A DNA stretch of 64,000 nt, taken from the NCBI GenBank assembly GCA_001592805.2, contig CP051142.1:2232001-2296000 (forward strand), in the 5' to 3' direction. Below, in pieces: positions 10,758 to 22,554 of the stretch; the first letter of the stretch is position 1; each line of letters starts with the position of its first letter. This DNA comes from Peltaster fructicola. Its lineage: Eukaryota; Ascomycota; Dothideomycetes. The translations under genes and the position numbers were made by a program. The notes beneath the pieces are model-generated. The model was not told the origin of the DNA. It did not search any database and worked only from the letters and a program-made list of their open reading frames with translations.

Positions 10758-11939
10758 CTATTCATCTCCCCTGAGACCACAGAGGTCAGTACCGAGCACC
10801 ATATCGATCCAGAAGAAGATGCGCCAGTACAGGCCTGCTTTGTCCCAGTCGAATGTACCATCCTCTTTCCTCGGCAATGCTGAGCCGATCACTTCTTGAC
10901 TTCCTACCCATGCTGACCACGGTTGACGAGACTGTTTCGGCAGCAGAGCTTGTTCGGCAGGTAGCAGCACAGCTCGTGTTGCGCCCTGTATGCGGGTTTG
11001 CCGTTGTACGATTTGACCTCCTTGTGCTATTGCTGAGGATTGTGTTGTAGTGTGTGTCCGGCTGGCAGGCTCAGTTGCCAGCGTTCCTGATGTTGCAGTC
11101 TCAGATCGTGGCGAGGCTTCGGGCGTTTTGGTCGAGTATGTCTTTGGCACTGTGGTCGATGTGATTTGAGCTCCCAAGCTGCTCGCATAGACTGCATCGT
11201 CCTGGCCTGGCCCTGTGCCTCGATATGGCTCGGCATATACGAGATGGCCTTTGATGGTATGCGGCGACCGTGCGATGGCCAAGTCTGCTGCCTCTGCAGA
11301 GTCAAACGTTACCTTGATCCAGTGTGAACCGCCTGAGAAGATGTTTTTCCGCCGCAGCGAGGCACGAGACAGGCTCTTTTGTGCTGTTGCTCGACTGAGA
11401 GATCGCGCCAGAGGTTCCTGCTTGCCCGGCGGCTGTCTCTCATAGTCCTCCAGTATTATACCGTTTGACACACGCTCATAGAAGTCGATCGCTGCCCACA
11501 TGAGGTCCTCGCCGAAGCCGTAGAGCAGAACCTCTGTGGGCTCTTTCGACTCAGTCTTCGGAACAGCAGCTGTGCCTTCATTTCGATCCGAGCCTTTCTC
11601 CTTCTCTCTAGGCTCGACCTTGAGCCTACCAAAGATCGCGTCCTCAGCAGCAGTGTTCTCCGCTCGGATTCGATCCTCTTCTCTTCGCGGTTCCGCAGTC
11701 TTACTTCGACTTCTGCTTGTGCCGCGTCGTCGATTCGAGCGTCCAAATGGTCCTTTCTCTACCGGCTCACGTCGTCCTGGCGACAGCTCGGGCAGGTCTG
11801 CTCGCTCGTAGGCCCACGGCATGCGTTTCCCTGAGCCGTCTATGTAACGTTCGTGTTCAGGCACAGCGTGCACTTGCATTCCTCCTCGCGGGAGCTGCAT
11901 GGCTGCGAAGCTGTTCATTGTTTGCGATTTGACATGCAT
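10758..11939 (-). CDS. NUP53: Nucleoporin Nup53 (Nup35-type RRM)
   Basis: Nup53/Nup35 is a linker nucleoporin of the inner ring of the nuclear pore. One exon, 393 residues from the ATG at 11939 (MHVKSQ); the open frame extends 12 codons further upstream but only from a TTG. The central domain is the dimerising Nup35-type RRM: TEVLLYGFGEDLMWAAIDFY, then after an insert GGSHWIKVTFDSAEAADLA and IKGHLVYAEPYRG. The C-terminus YWRIFFWIDMVLGTDLCGL is the aromatic amphipathic segment by which Nup53 binds nuclear membranes. The N-terminal third is basic and disordered. Converges with SGF11. Confidence 0.9.
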   Translation of the reverse strand: MHVKSQTMNSFAAMQLPRGGMQVHAVPEHERYIDGSGKRMPWAYERADLPELSPGRREPVEKGPFGRSNRRRGTSRSRSKTAEPRREEDRIRAENTAAEDAIFGRLKVEPREKEKGSDRNEGTAAVPKTESKEPTEVLLYGFGEDLMWAAIDFYERVSNGIILEDYERQPPGKQEPLARSLSRATAQKSLSRASLRRKNIFSGGSHWIKVTFDSAEAADLAIARSPHTIKGHLVYAEPYRGTGPGQDDAVYASSLGAQITSTTVPKTYSTKTPEASPRSETATSGTLATEPASRTHTTTQSSAIAQGGQIVQRQTRIQGATRAVLLPAEQALLPKQSRQPWSAWVGSQEVIGSALPRKEDGTFDWDKAGLYWRIFFWIDMVLGTDLCGLRGDE

Positions 11940-12915
11940 CTGGGGTACTTGTGAATGCCTCAATTGCAAAGACAATAACGTGCAACCTTAGCCGGCTTGA
12001 GACGCTGTGTTGGTGTGGAAGTGTGGTGGTCGTGGGTGTGATTGTGATTGTTTACATGGCGAAGCCAAAATGAACGTCGAGCTTCTTCCCACATGAAGCT
12101 GAAGCCATGCGATCTGCTATTCACCTTCACCTCACATCATTCACCCCAAGACTTGTTTGCTATTGACTGCCAGACCATGCAGTAGACCTCTGATCAGATT
12201 ACATCTTGATCCATGCGTTGGTCGAAATAATGGATTGCCTTACACGATCCCTAGGAGCTCTATGTCAGCCGCTCTCCAGCATGCAAGACCAGCACTGAGA
12301 TGCTGGGCCTCGGGTCTCATCAGCTCGTACGACAACGACGAATCCTGATCAATACGAGATCGTACCCATTTATCATCAGGCTAGGGTCCTCACGTCTGAC
12401 AGGCTGCAGAAGTACTTGTCTAGTGAGGACACAAAGGGGCAACACCATGCAGGCCTCATTCTCAGCCTTGCGAGATTACCGTCATGGACACGCCTGTCCA
12501 ATTGCTGGGTCCTCAATCTCACCGGAGTAGAGGCCTGCCGTCCGTCAGCGCACCAGCTGCTGCTTCCGGATACAGGTTTTGCGACATCAGGGTCTAAGAG
12601 AACTATCATGCGCCTATCAATAACATCGATGTGTCGTCGTTGGAAAGTTCAAGGATGCCAAGGCATTCTTCGGAGTGAGTACATATATGAGGTTCATGAG
12701 CCTTCCTATGCTATTATCCTCTATCATAGATGATTAGGTAAGTACAATGATCTATCATTATCCTGTTCGTCTGCCCAAGAGATCACCCATCCCTTCCTGA
12801 TACCGCATCGCTCTATGAGACAGCAAGCGCCAGAGAACACAAGCAGGCCAAGCGACCAGCTTGGAGACATAGAGAAATTGCCACACAATCCTCATCACGA
12901 ATTCACATTTCGGCC
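11940..12915. other. Intergenic, no gene seen
   Basis: Nearly 1 kb between the Nup53 start and the end of zinc-finger gene A. Scanned on both strands; the short frames have no motif, codon pattern or splice context that supports a gene. Confidence 0.5.
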
Positions 12916-14660
12916 CTATCGATCTGACCCCTTGGACAGAAGGTGTGAAATGTCAAGGACTATCCTCTCTGCGTCGCTGATGTGCCATGGACTCGTACTG
13001 TTATCATTGTTGGTGCCAGACTCATCAGGAGCACGGGTGGCAGGGTTGCGTTGTGGAACGAAGGTGCGTCCACTCACAGGATGGTCGACTAAGTTCTGCG
13101 TTGCCGGTGAAGTCCCCGTGCGGACTCGTAAGGGAACGCTGCTTAGATTGGAGGGATGCGGTGTGGCGGCAAGCCCTGCTCTAGGGACTCGAGTTGAGCT
13201 CGACGTCGATGGCTGCAGTCTACATGCTTGTCGACCTGGCTGGTTGTCGATCACTGGTGCCGCGACTACCTCTGCATATGATCTTGAGGATCCGTCTGGC
13301 CTCATGCCCGGTAACAAACACCCTGGTCCTTGAATCTGACGCGGCTGGCTCCTCTGCGAGACTCTCGAACACTTCGTGCGTACGCTGACGGAGCTCGAAG
13401 TCCTTCGTTGCCGCTGAGGTGTACCTGAAGCCTCGGATGACGACGGGCCTTTGCAACGACGTGCATGTCGTACCATGTTGTCTTGGCGGTTGAAGGACTT
13501 GCCGCAGCACTTACTGCAAAAATGGAGATTGCCTGCGCTGGCAACATTGATCATTTGAAGCATCCTTTGTAGATGTTGGTCTCGGCAGATCTTTGTTAAC
13601 TTCGAGAGTCCTGTAGCCAAGCACCGGTCCGCAAGCTTCTTGGAGCTAAAGATTGTATGACAAAGCTTACATTCACGCTCGTCCCCAGGTCTGTATCTCG
13701 TCAGTGGATCTCAATGTAATCGCCTTAAGCACCATAACCTACAGACTGGTCGTAGACTGGCAATCAGGCTTGGAATCCGAACATTGATCCCACAATCTGC
13801 CAAGATCGGTGATTCTAGTGATCCTGACATTTGCGTTGGCCGCAACGAGCGCGTCAATGATATTGTGCAATTGTGGTGCAGCTGCCGGAAGCGATGACGA
13901 TAATCTCCTAGGGTCTTGATCTATGGGCCGTGGTTGTGCCACAACTGTCCGGAGACCAGCAAGACTATGGTCTGGCTCTTCCGGCGGAGAAGTCCATTGA
14001 TCGCTGTGATCAGATCGATGTCGGTGCTGCAGGTCTATGGCTGTGGGTTGTCTCTGTTCGTGGTTCGCTCGCCGAGTTTGGTGTTGAGATTGTCGGTTTC
14101 GATGATGCAGTAGATCCTGCGGTCCACGTTGAGGAGGTAATCTGGCTGTGAGTGGTTGCTGCTTTGGCCTGTAATGTCTTGGCTCTTGACGAGGGACGTC
14201 CCATGACCCAGAGGTATCCTGTCTGCCATACGCATGTGCTGGAGCCTGTACCTAGTGAGTACCCTATTCCCCTTCTTGTTATGCTCTTGCACCCACAGAA
14301 GCTGCTCCCTGGTATGGAGTTGAGACCTGATTGTGGTCGGGCTGATTGAACCCAAAAGTGTTGGCGGGACCAGGCGTATGTGTGACCTGGTATGGCGATA
14401 TGTATTGCTGTTGGACCCCGAATCCCACTTGTTGGTGATGATGACTGTGTAGGTGTTGTAGTGCTGGATCAAGATGGTATGCATACGTCTCGAGGCATGG
14501 TCAGTCAAGCGGAGATCGAGCACACCAGGAGACTTACTCCTGATAGACCTGGCTCTGGATAGCTATAGTGTGCTGCGCCTCCAGTTTCGAACAGAGTGTC
14601 ACCGCCACGGATATCATGTGGTTGACTTGGTGGTGCGTTGTAGTCCCAAGGACCAGCCAT
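12916..14660 (-). CDS. C2HC/C2H2 zinc-finger transcription factor (gene A), four exons
   Basis: Probable DNA-binding regulator, target unknown. Exons by hand: 14538-14660, 14297-14488, 13743-14245, 12916-13690; introns of 49, 51 and 52 nt with GTAAGT, GTGGGT and GTAGGT donors. Lengths 123+192+503+775 keep frame and give 530 residues. Start MAGPWDYNAPP. The N-terminal half is rich in Gln, His, Pro and Ser (HSHHHQQ, QSQHQTRR), as in activation domains. The zinc-binding region follows exon 4's start: an atypical first element C280-X2-C283 with C296 (CKLCHTIFSSKKLADRC) and a C331-X2-C334-X13-H348-X3-C352 finger (FNRQDNMVRHARRC). The tail is Ser/Thr/Arg-rich. The phase-2 intron before the first cysteine pair has an exact counterpart in gene B at 16951-18027, arguing that the two are related. 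Exons 1-3 show as open frames only in fragments, so RNA support would be valuable. Confidence 0.75.
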
Positions 14661-15975
14661 CCTGCCGCTGTCGGGGGCCCAGCTTGTGCCTGATCACTAG
14701 ATACGCGAAAGTCCGCCGAAGGATCGAGCTCTGCTTGTTAAAACCTGCTGACGAGCACAACAAAGGAGAAGTGAATTGTGAAGAGGTGTCGCAGTGGAAG
14801 CGGAAGGGCAGTGCTGTCGAAGAAGGCAGCGTGTTTACTTTCACCTATCATAATCCGGTCGAGAAGGCCTCAATGCCATCATGAGGGACAGAAAGCTTGG
14901 ACAAGCCGAGTCCCTCATGTTTGACCACGCTGTTGAAGCCCTATCACTGCTCTTCGTCTAAGACGAGCATCTGGGTCTATAATGCTGATGTCGGAGCATA
15001 CGACAAGAGAAGAAGACGGTCGAAGTATGCAGCCAAGAGAGGGAGGGGCAGCTCGATCTGCTGCGAGTAAATGACGTCGGGATTGACGGGGAGGTGACTT
15101 TGAGCCAAGGTGCAAGATGGCCATTAGTTGTGGTCCACGGATTGGGAGTGTTATCAATACTCTCTCATGTCTCTCGGACCAGCTCCCTTTCCTCTCCTTT
15201 CCTATTCATGTACGGCGCTGGCGCTGCCAGTGCTCGATCGCGATACACTGAATTGGGATCTCTGGGAGGCCAGAGTCGTATCCTGCTTGTATAAGCAATT
15301 GAGGCTGCACAAGCACGTTTTCTAGCTCATCGAACGTGTGCGGTCGTCCTCTCGCAAATGGAGCAATGTCTGGGCCTCGAAAGGGTCGATGAGTATTGAC
15401 CAGAGATATCGCTAAGATGGCTGAAGTTCTGATTAGCTGACGACCATTCCAGGGAGCTACCACGCGGGTGCATCACAATGCCATTGTTTTCTGCTGCAGT
15501 GGATACACCTTAAGCAGACGACATCGATCCAGCACACCGCCGCAGTCAGGCTCTGTCTGGTCGCAGTACACCGACAGAAAGAGTAGTAAGGCATGAAAGG
15601 ACAATGGTAATCTACGTGACGAGAACGCAGACAAGAGGAGCAAGGACTGTATGTTTTGACAGTTGCGGCGCCACACAAGGTAAGGAATAGATACACAACT
15701 AAGACTGAGCAGGATTGCTGCTCTAGACACTTAACACCTTGCTGTCGACTCACACCTCCTGCCAACAATGACACAACCCTAGCAACATCGAGGGATGGAC
15801 AACGCGAATGAGGCGTCGATACAGGACAGGTACATCGCTCGGCAGGCAGCAATGCGATCAAGAGCAGGGTGCATATATCCAAGCGAGCCACATACAACAA
15901 ACGAGCTGATTACAAAGAGCACGTTGATATGCAAGGTCGGCAGCATAACAGCAGGTTATCGCATATCGTCCTTGC
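14661..15975. other. Intergenic, upstream of zinc-finger gene A
   Basis: About 1.3 kb. It must hold the promoter of gene A. Open frames on both strands (up to 147 codons, Cys-rich, 15457-15900 minus) have no hydrophobic start, repeat or family feature and look like chance. Confidence 0.45.
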
Positions 15976-16308
15976 TCACAACGCTTCGACACAGGCCTCT
16001 TCTATGTACCTTTTCAACCAGGTCATAGCAACAATGGTGAAACCTGGTCCAACTATGCCAGGGCTCGACGCTGGACTTGACACGACGCACTCGAGAGTTG
16101 GCACGCTGCTGGCCACCTGCTTTCCGTCGGGTTGTGTGATCCGCGTATACTCAACGACAACGCAATCCTGTGACAGGTTCTCAACGCCTCTTCCTCGGGC
16201 TTGAGGACAGTTGGAGTAGGTAGAAGATGTGATCCGAGGCTCAGATCGAATGTCTGACTCGACGGTTGTCCTCGCCCTATGACGAGTCGATGACCAGATG
16301 AGTAGCAT
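15976..16308 (-). CDS. Hypothetical 110-residue protein (uncertain)
   Basis: An ATG-started frame with a fairly protein-like middle (QDCVVVEYTRITQPDGKQV) and a short hydrophobic stretch near the end (GPGFTIVAMTWLKRYI). I do not recognise a family. It has no introns, no signal peptide, and could equally be a chance ORF in the gap between the two zinc-finger genes. Kept only because its amino-acid composition is less random than that of its neighbours. Confidence 0.2.
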   Translation of the reverse strand: MLLIWSSTRHRARTTVESDIRSEPRITSSTYSNCPQARGRGVENLSQDCVVVEYTRITQPDGKQVASSVPTLECVVSSPASSPGIVGPGFTIVAMTWLKRYIEEACVEAL

Positions 16309-16950
16309 CGCTAACGTCTGGTTTCAACTTCCCGTGCCTCACTTCATAAGATGTTAGCTATGGCAGCAAAGATCGGCATCCGATTGCTGTGTTGCGATAT
16401 CATCTTGCTCATCTCAGGCTGACACAGATGACTGATAGGCTGTGGCCGTCAGATTCACAACAGGCATGAACGCCGACCCTGGCGTGCGCCGCTTTGATGA
16501 CACTTGCATAAGTGTACATCCTCGACCAACGGATCCCGCTGGGGATCAGCTGCAGGACTACACACCATAAGCATCCTCCTCTCACGGTCCTGCGTGTCCT
16601 TTTCTATAACAGTCAAGTCATTCTCGTGTACGTATGTCGTATCTTTCATCTACAAGCCTCACATTTGGTCATATAATCGTAACAACTCCTCCAGTGACTC
16701 GAGTCGGTTCGAGTCAGCTCAAGTACACTCCACCGCTCGCAGACCACCTAGTCTTTCCAACAGAGCACTCCTCAGAACCAGCTCGCACGCCCAACCACCA
16801 CGTGCTGCAATGCTAAAAGCTGGAAGATGGCATACTGCAGAAGCTGCGGCACCTTGCAAGCAAAGCAGTTAGGATGGCATTGCAGCATCGTCGAGGTGGT
16901 TTACAAGCTTGCTTGAGCGAGTCTCGTGGCCATCGATTATCCAGTGAGAC
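16309..16950. other. Intergenic, no gene seen
   Basis: About 640 bases downstream of zinc-finger gene B. A short near-palindrome, ACTCGAGTCGGTTCGAGT, lies near 16695-16713. No gene recognised. Confidence 0.4.
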
Positions 16951-18027
16951 TCACTCTGTGGCCTGGCTGTTGCTTGAGCTCATACCAGCGGCGAAAGCAT
17001 ATGGCTCGCCGGCAACTGGACCTGCCAGCAACGTTGGGTCCATGACTGCGACCATCATGTCTTCATCAGTGTCTACTAACAGCTCGGTAGACACTGCGAT
17101 GGCTGCTTGGCCGGGAGCTTGTGTCTCTTTGTGTCTCATGGCTGGTGAACCCGGCTCTTCAACCGGCCTTGCTTGCTCTGCAAGAGGGCTTTCAGGGAGA
17201 CTGGATGTGCTTGGTCTGGCGCACTTGACGGTCCTCATATGTCGTGTCAGGTGATCCTTTCGGCGGAAGGAACGAGCGCAGATTTCGCATGTAAAGGCCT
17301 TCAACCCAAGGCCAATTTCTTCACACCTGAGCATCTTCTTGCGACTAAACCAGCGAGTATGGCATTTTCGACATTGCCAAGGCTTCTCTCTAGATGTACA
17401 TCAGTACTATATCGATGGTAAGAAGGCCGAGAAGACTCACCCAGTCTCGGTTTCAGTGGCGCCGGAGCATGATGGAACCTCAGGCTCTTGCCAACGCACA
17501 TCGCCGCCACGATGCTCGACGTCGGCAATCTCGAACAATCCTTGAGGACCTGCCGCTACGTGGTGCAGCTGTGCGTCACCCACAGCTTGGTCTGCGTCAT
17601 TATCTACCATACGGATCCAGAAGTCAATGTCGACCACAGCCTCCCTCTCAACTCCACAGAATGCAAGTCTCATAGCGTCGCCTCGATCAAGCAACAGCTG
17701 TTCTGTGTGAACCAGGATATCATCGTCGGGCTGCTGTTCCGCCCTTGCACGAGTGTGCACCATGCGCCAGTAGCCTTGATCAAGCTGTTCTACATGTCGT
17801 TCTTGGATGGCATCTTCCAGCTCTTGTTCAATATTCGAGTCGTTACAACCAGTGAAGGGTTCGCCATCGTTCGCTATTACAGACAAACAATCGTCAGCAT
17901 CCGGCATGCCAATGTCGCTCCTGCTACCGTCGAAAGTGTCTGCCGTCCAATCCTCTTGCGTCTCGTCTTCGACAGCTACATCGTGCTCGTCTCGACTCAG
18001 AATGCTGTGGTTGCTGCAAAAGGCCAT
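16951..18027 (-). CDS. C2HC/C2H2 zinc-finger protein (gene B)
   Basis: Two exons, 17441-18027 and 16951-17389, with a 51-nt GTGAGT...CTAG intron; 341 residues. The N-terminal 190 residues are very acidic (long runs of Asp and Glu) with no known domain. Just after the splice a cysteine pair C202-X2-C205 (WQCRKCHTRWFSRKKM) precedes a finger C230-X2-C233-X12-H246-X5-C252 (CEICARSFRRKDHLTRHMR), followed by a short Ala/Pro/Ser tail. The intron is phase 2 and falls six residues before the first Cys, matching gene A, so the pair probably descends from one ancestor although the rest of the proteins differ. Likely nuclear; no target can be read from sequence. The start used is the first ATG after an in-frame stop; an additional small 5' exon is possible. 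Confidence 0.72.
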
Positions 18028-20168
18028 CGGAATACAAGTGTCTGAATAAGCTACTCGCTAAAGATGAATATGGATGCTCGCGTGTAAGATGCTAGGACAT
18101 CGCCATAGGACTGCCACCTACAGTCATGTGTAGATGTGCTATTACATGCTGTGAGGCGTGTGGTCTTCGCAGTGTTGGCAGAAAGAAGGAACAACGAGGA
18201 AGTGAAGCCACTGTGGAATCGTGTTGCTGGTGTCCGTCGGTCTAGGAACAGAGGGACGCTAGCCATTGCTGTGGTTGATCCCTGTCAGGAGCATCATTGC
18301 AGGCACGCACTCTCGCTGCTGCTGCATATGATGTAGCACAGCTCGAGCGTGAGTGTGAAAGCAAAGCAGGTTGTAAAGAGTGCGAAGAAAAGAACGTCTT
18401 TGTAGTCTCTGTATATCATTGGTCGCAAATGAGCACACGTGTGTGAGAGCCGCTCGTTTCGGTCAGCCATTCGGTCAGCCTAATATTGATTGAGGAGACA
18501 AAAAGAAACCACAAACTCACTCAAATTGCTTCTGGTCTGCTCTTATCACCTTCCCTTGAGGCTTCTACGTCCCAGCTTCTTCCTATGCTGGTGAGACGCG
18601 GTCAACAAGACTTACTCCAGATCTGACGTATCAGTCCACTGCCATAGTATGGCGGGCTGTTGCAGTATTCCTCTGGCCGCACATCGAGCATGCTTATTAC
18701 CCAGTATGGCCGCTTACCATCCGCAAGCAATTGGTGTCCAGCATGACTGCTCGCTGTCCGGTCGTTGGAGCATGGTGATCTGCTTGCGAAACAGGTGATT
18801 GCTCAGTGACGGCTTTGATGGAAGATGTGGACAGGAGTTGTGGTAGTTCCTATGGCCTGCAACGCGCCAATAGACTGATGATGTAACAGTGAAGCTTACA
18901 GCACTCGTCAGTGATGAGTTTGTTGACAACTCAGAAGTTCGAGAGAGCTTCCCCAAGCAATTCTGTGGGTCTCGACAGCAGTACCATCTTTCCTCGTCAT
19001 GATAGTCGCAGACGCAGACGAGCAGTATGATGAGCATGCGTTGTCGACGCCATGGTACCTGTTGCTGCAGGCCGGCCTGGTGGAGGAAGAAAGAGAAGCT
19101 TAATAACGAAAACAAAAGCAACCTCAATGGACAGGTCGCAAATTGACCCTCGGGTAGCTCGATCTCAGGGGTGTAGCACCAACGCCGCTATATGCTGATC
19201 GTGTAAATGATCTTCGAGCCGTAGTCCTGTTGCTTATGGTTCATCAGGTCATTTTCTGCCCTAGGACAAGTGCTCCTTGTGTGCGACACGAGTTCTGCAA
19301 GATCGATTGAGCTACACATCACGCACAATTGGTCTCGCAGTGCCGCAGCTCCGGGCATCAATGCTTGCAACGCTCTTGGTCTGGCTCTGAAGATGCATTT
19401 CCAGCGATAGACACTTAAACCTGGCGCCGGAAGTCGCACAGGCCTGTCCCATCAGAGCCTTGCAGGCACAATCGATACGACGACGCTTTCACAGTAATAG
19501 GTGGAGCTATGAGAGACAATGCATACAGAGAAGCCCAATGGGTGGTCACCTCGAGCAAGCAGACGTGAGCTCTTTGTGGGCTGAACATACTACGGGCGAG
19601 CAGGAGGTCAGACAAGACATGTCCTGCAATGCCGCAATAAGTCTTCACAGAACTGGATCGCGGGCATGACGATCCGCTGGCGCCGATTTGAGCCAACACG
19701 CAGTTCGAGACAACATCAGGGATGAAGCAATGGAACGCATCGACTTGAGCTTGAAGTCGGTCTGTCGGCATTGCTTGAGGCTGTAGTCGTCCGTTAGACA
19801 TCTATGGTACGAGGAGCGATGGCAAGAGCCGGGCTGGAGCACACATATACAGACGCGAATCCCGAGGACAAACGCCTTCAAGCCGATGCAGGAGCTGCAA
19901 CACACCAAGCTGTGTACAGGCCAGCTGACATTAGGCGGACTACATGCGTGCTACAGCTGAAGCACATGCCTGCGGGACCACCGCAATAACACACCAGACT
20001 TCGGAACAGGTACAATACTGTACAGTAGCTATCGAACATGCTAGACTTCGACCCATGATCATGACCAAGACGACACTATCCAACTCCAAGGGGGTATATG
20101 CAGACAAAACTTAGCACAAACCTGCACTACCAAAAGCAGAATTGAAGAAGAGCACTCCACCACTGGTG
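18028..20168. other. Intergenic, 2.1 kb without a recognisable gene
   Basis: Upstream region of gene B and downstream of gene C. Contains an 11-base direct repeat TTCGGTCAGCC twice near 18458-18480 and a perfect CACACGTGTG palindrome near 18434. No coding model found on either strand. Confidence 0.45.
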
Positions 20169-21234
20169 CTATCGGCCACTGGTGCACCTGGACATGGGCG
20201 CTGAAGTGGTGACCGGAGTAAGCATACCGGTCGATCGAGGAGCATGAGTCCTCATGTGTCTGTCGTAATGGTCCTTTCGCTGGAAGCCACGCTCGCCCCA
20301 TTGACAGCCAACCATCTGGCAGAAGTAGTAGCGCTGCTCAGGGGTGTGCGTCTTGATATGACGGTTGAGGTCCTTCCTGAACACGAAGCGCTTCGAGCAG
20401 TGGGAGCAAGCATGGTTTCGGTCACCATGGTTGCGTCGATGGTGAGTGTATTCGGTCTTGGTCTTGAAGTCCTTGCCGCATCCGTGATGGTCACAGTGGT
20501 AGCTTGTGGCAGATGCAATGCTGTGCGATCGTGATCGGCCTGAGCCAGAGCTGCAGTGTGATACTGGTGTGGTGGGTGTGAGGTAGGCAGGATCGATGAA
20601 GTCTGGACCGAGCTGAGCGCCGTATGTCGATGTTCCCACCCAGGTATCGATCTGTTGAGCAGGTGCTACGTCTAGTGGCCACTGGTAGCCATTGCTGGAG
20701 TGGATCTGCGTCCTGTGCATGGCGTCGGTGATGGTCAACAGTGGTGAGACGTCGTTGGGATTGCCATCTTGCTGGTAGCAAGGAGCACTGTATGGAGGTG
20801 TCTGGTAGGTATCGAAGTTTGTTCTTATTGGTGTGAGCTGTTGCTGCAGAAGTTGAGTTGTTCTTGCAGGCACTGTGGTGGTGTTGATCCGGCTCGATTG
20901 CTGTGAAGCGGGAATGAATGGTCTGGCGCGAGCGTTCAAGCCGCTGTCTGTCCTGGCGAGTGGTCGAATGGTATCGAACGATGATCCCATGATGGTCTGG
21001 GCGAACGGATCGAAGGTCGTCGACCAGAGCTCATCGTTGCCTTGGGTGTCTTCGAAGGATGACTCACCCAGCTGCCAAGAAGTCAGTCACTGCTCGAAGA
21101 GTATACCGCAACCCACGTACACTCTGATCGACATCTTGTTGGAAGTGTGCAGATGGATAGTCGACAGCAGATGACAACTGAGTGCCTGCGTAGTAGAGCT
21201 CGGCTGCGTCGTGCATGTATCCTGGTTCAGACAT
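20169..21234 (-). CDS. C2H2 zinc-finger transcription factor with three fingers (gene C)
   Basis: Two exons, 21121-21234 and 20169-21071, 49-nt GTACGT...GCAG intron in phase 0; 338 residues from MSEPGYMHDAAE. The N-terminal 220 residues are Gln/Thr/Pro/Ser-rich and probably disordered. Three C2H2 fingers lie near 231-253 (CDHHGCGKDFKTKTEYTHH), 259-279 (CSHCSKRFVFRKDLNRHIKTH) and 289-314 (CQMVGCQWGERGFQRKDHYD...H). Fingers 1 and 3 have the longer C-X4-C spacing. Such three-finger proteins are sequence-specific regulators in Pezizomycotina; no ortholog is claimed. It is the third zinc-finger gene in the same orientation within 8.3 kb. The first open frame continues upstream to another ATG, but MSEPG starts just inside a normal-looking short leader. 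Confidence 0.85.
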
Positions 21235-22505
21235 GGTGATTCGGTGAGTCCGAGGGCGGACACGGGAAGCGCCTATATGCTGTATAGGCGAAGTGATGTC
21301 TGCTCGCGGCGAGCAGCTCATATACTGGTAGTCAGCACTGGGAGGAAGTAGTCGTTGGCTATTGAATGAATCGTAGGAGATGAAGTGTTGCAAGCATGAA
21401 CAGGAGGAGTTGAAGAGCAGACACCCGTGGTTTTTACCTGTGTGATCTCGCAGACCGCAGGCCGTGATGGGCGGCCCTTTCGATGCAAGTTGCAAGGTAC
21501 CCATTGGACAACGCCTGAGCAGTAGAAGAACTCAGCTAGTGTGGCGCAGTGCTCCGGTCAGGCTGGTTAGCACTTCGCAGATGGCGTCACGATAACTGCA
21601 AACTGCCATCCATTCTCCAAGTAGGTCAATGTATGCGCACTCTGCGCCTTGACGCGCTTGTCTATTGGTGCGTTGTTCTGTTGTTGTTTCTTCGTGTTGT
21701 GTCGTGGAACTTCGACGCGGTGGAAGGTTCTTGCGATTCGAAGCGCGACTTTTCTTCGCTCTCCGCCTCACTGCCAACACCTACGAGACGAGACGAGGCA
21801 CCTCTGCAGTCGGGGATGCTCTCCGTACGAATCGTCTGATGAGCCAGGAACTCTATCTTACTACTGATCGCCAGCAAGATAGGAGTCATTGGCCAAATGA
21901 TGGTCACATGTCTGGCCTACACATTCGTTACGGCAACGGCACGCCCTTCGAAGGATGCTCTAGAAGAATCCTTGCGCTATAGCGAGACCTCTTGACGATG
22001 GCCGAATCGCACATGCTGGATGCAACAGGGCAAAGTCATGGATGTGTCGGCATCGGTTGTTCGCGCGCGGGCACTCGACCTGACAGGGTGTGAAGCTAAT
22101 CGCCGTCAACGACTGCTCAAAGGATCAACCAACGACCGAGCCTCTCATCGTCGTTCGATAGTACTCATGCATCCTGAGGGCAGTGTCTGTCTCGCTGTAG
22201 CTAGCCGATCGCTCTTCCACAGAGCTACTCATCACTCTGAGCGCCGCCGACGACTATGCAGCCTACCGCGAGGCAAGACTCGAAGGATTTCGGCTGTGAG
22301 GCCAATGAGTGACGCATAATCGAGCTGCTGCGCCTGCTCTACTGGAGACACTCATGCGCTCATTCTGCTTTTCGTTTCAACTTATCAGCCGACACCGGGG
22401 CACTGCTCGTACTGACTGGTTGCGATCATTGTTGTTTCGGATGCCCATCCTACTGATGCAATCGTGGTTGCGGGCCGGCTGTCCAATGCGTTGACTGGAC
22501 ACTTC

Positions 22506-22554
22506 GATCCACGCATCACTCAGCGTTCATGATCGTGCATCACTCAGCATTGAT
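22506..22554. repeat. Imperfect two-copy 25-bp direct repeat
   Basis: GATCCACGCATCACTCAGCG... at 22506-22530 is followed directly by GATCGTGCATCACTCAGCAT... at 22531-22554; the core GCATCACTCAGC is identical. Noncoding, function unknown. Confidence 0.8.

Noticed and set aside
14035-14523. 162-codon minus-strand frame
   Set aside because: Runs over exons and introns of zinc-finger gene A in the wrong phase; the spliced frame explains the region better.
16690-16720. GGTTCGAGTC reminiscent of a tRNA B-box
   Set aside because: No A-box at the right distance and no cloverleaf; the sequence is part of a short palindrome.
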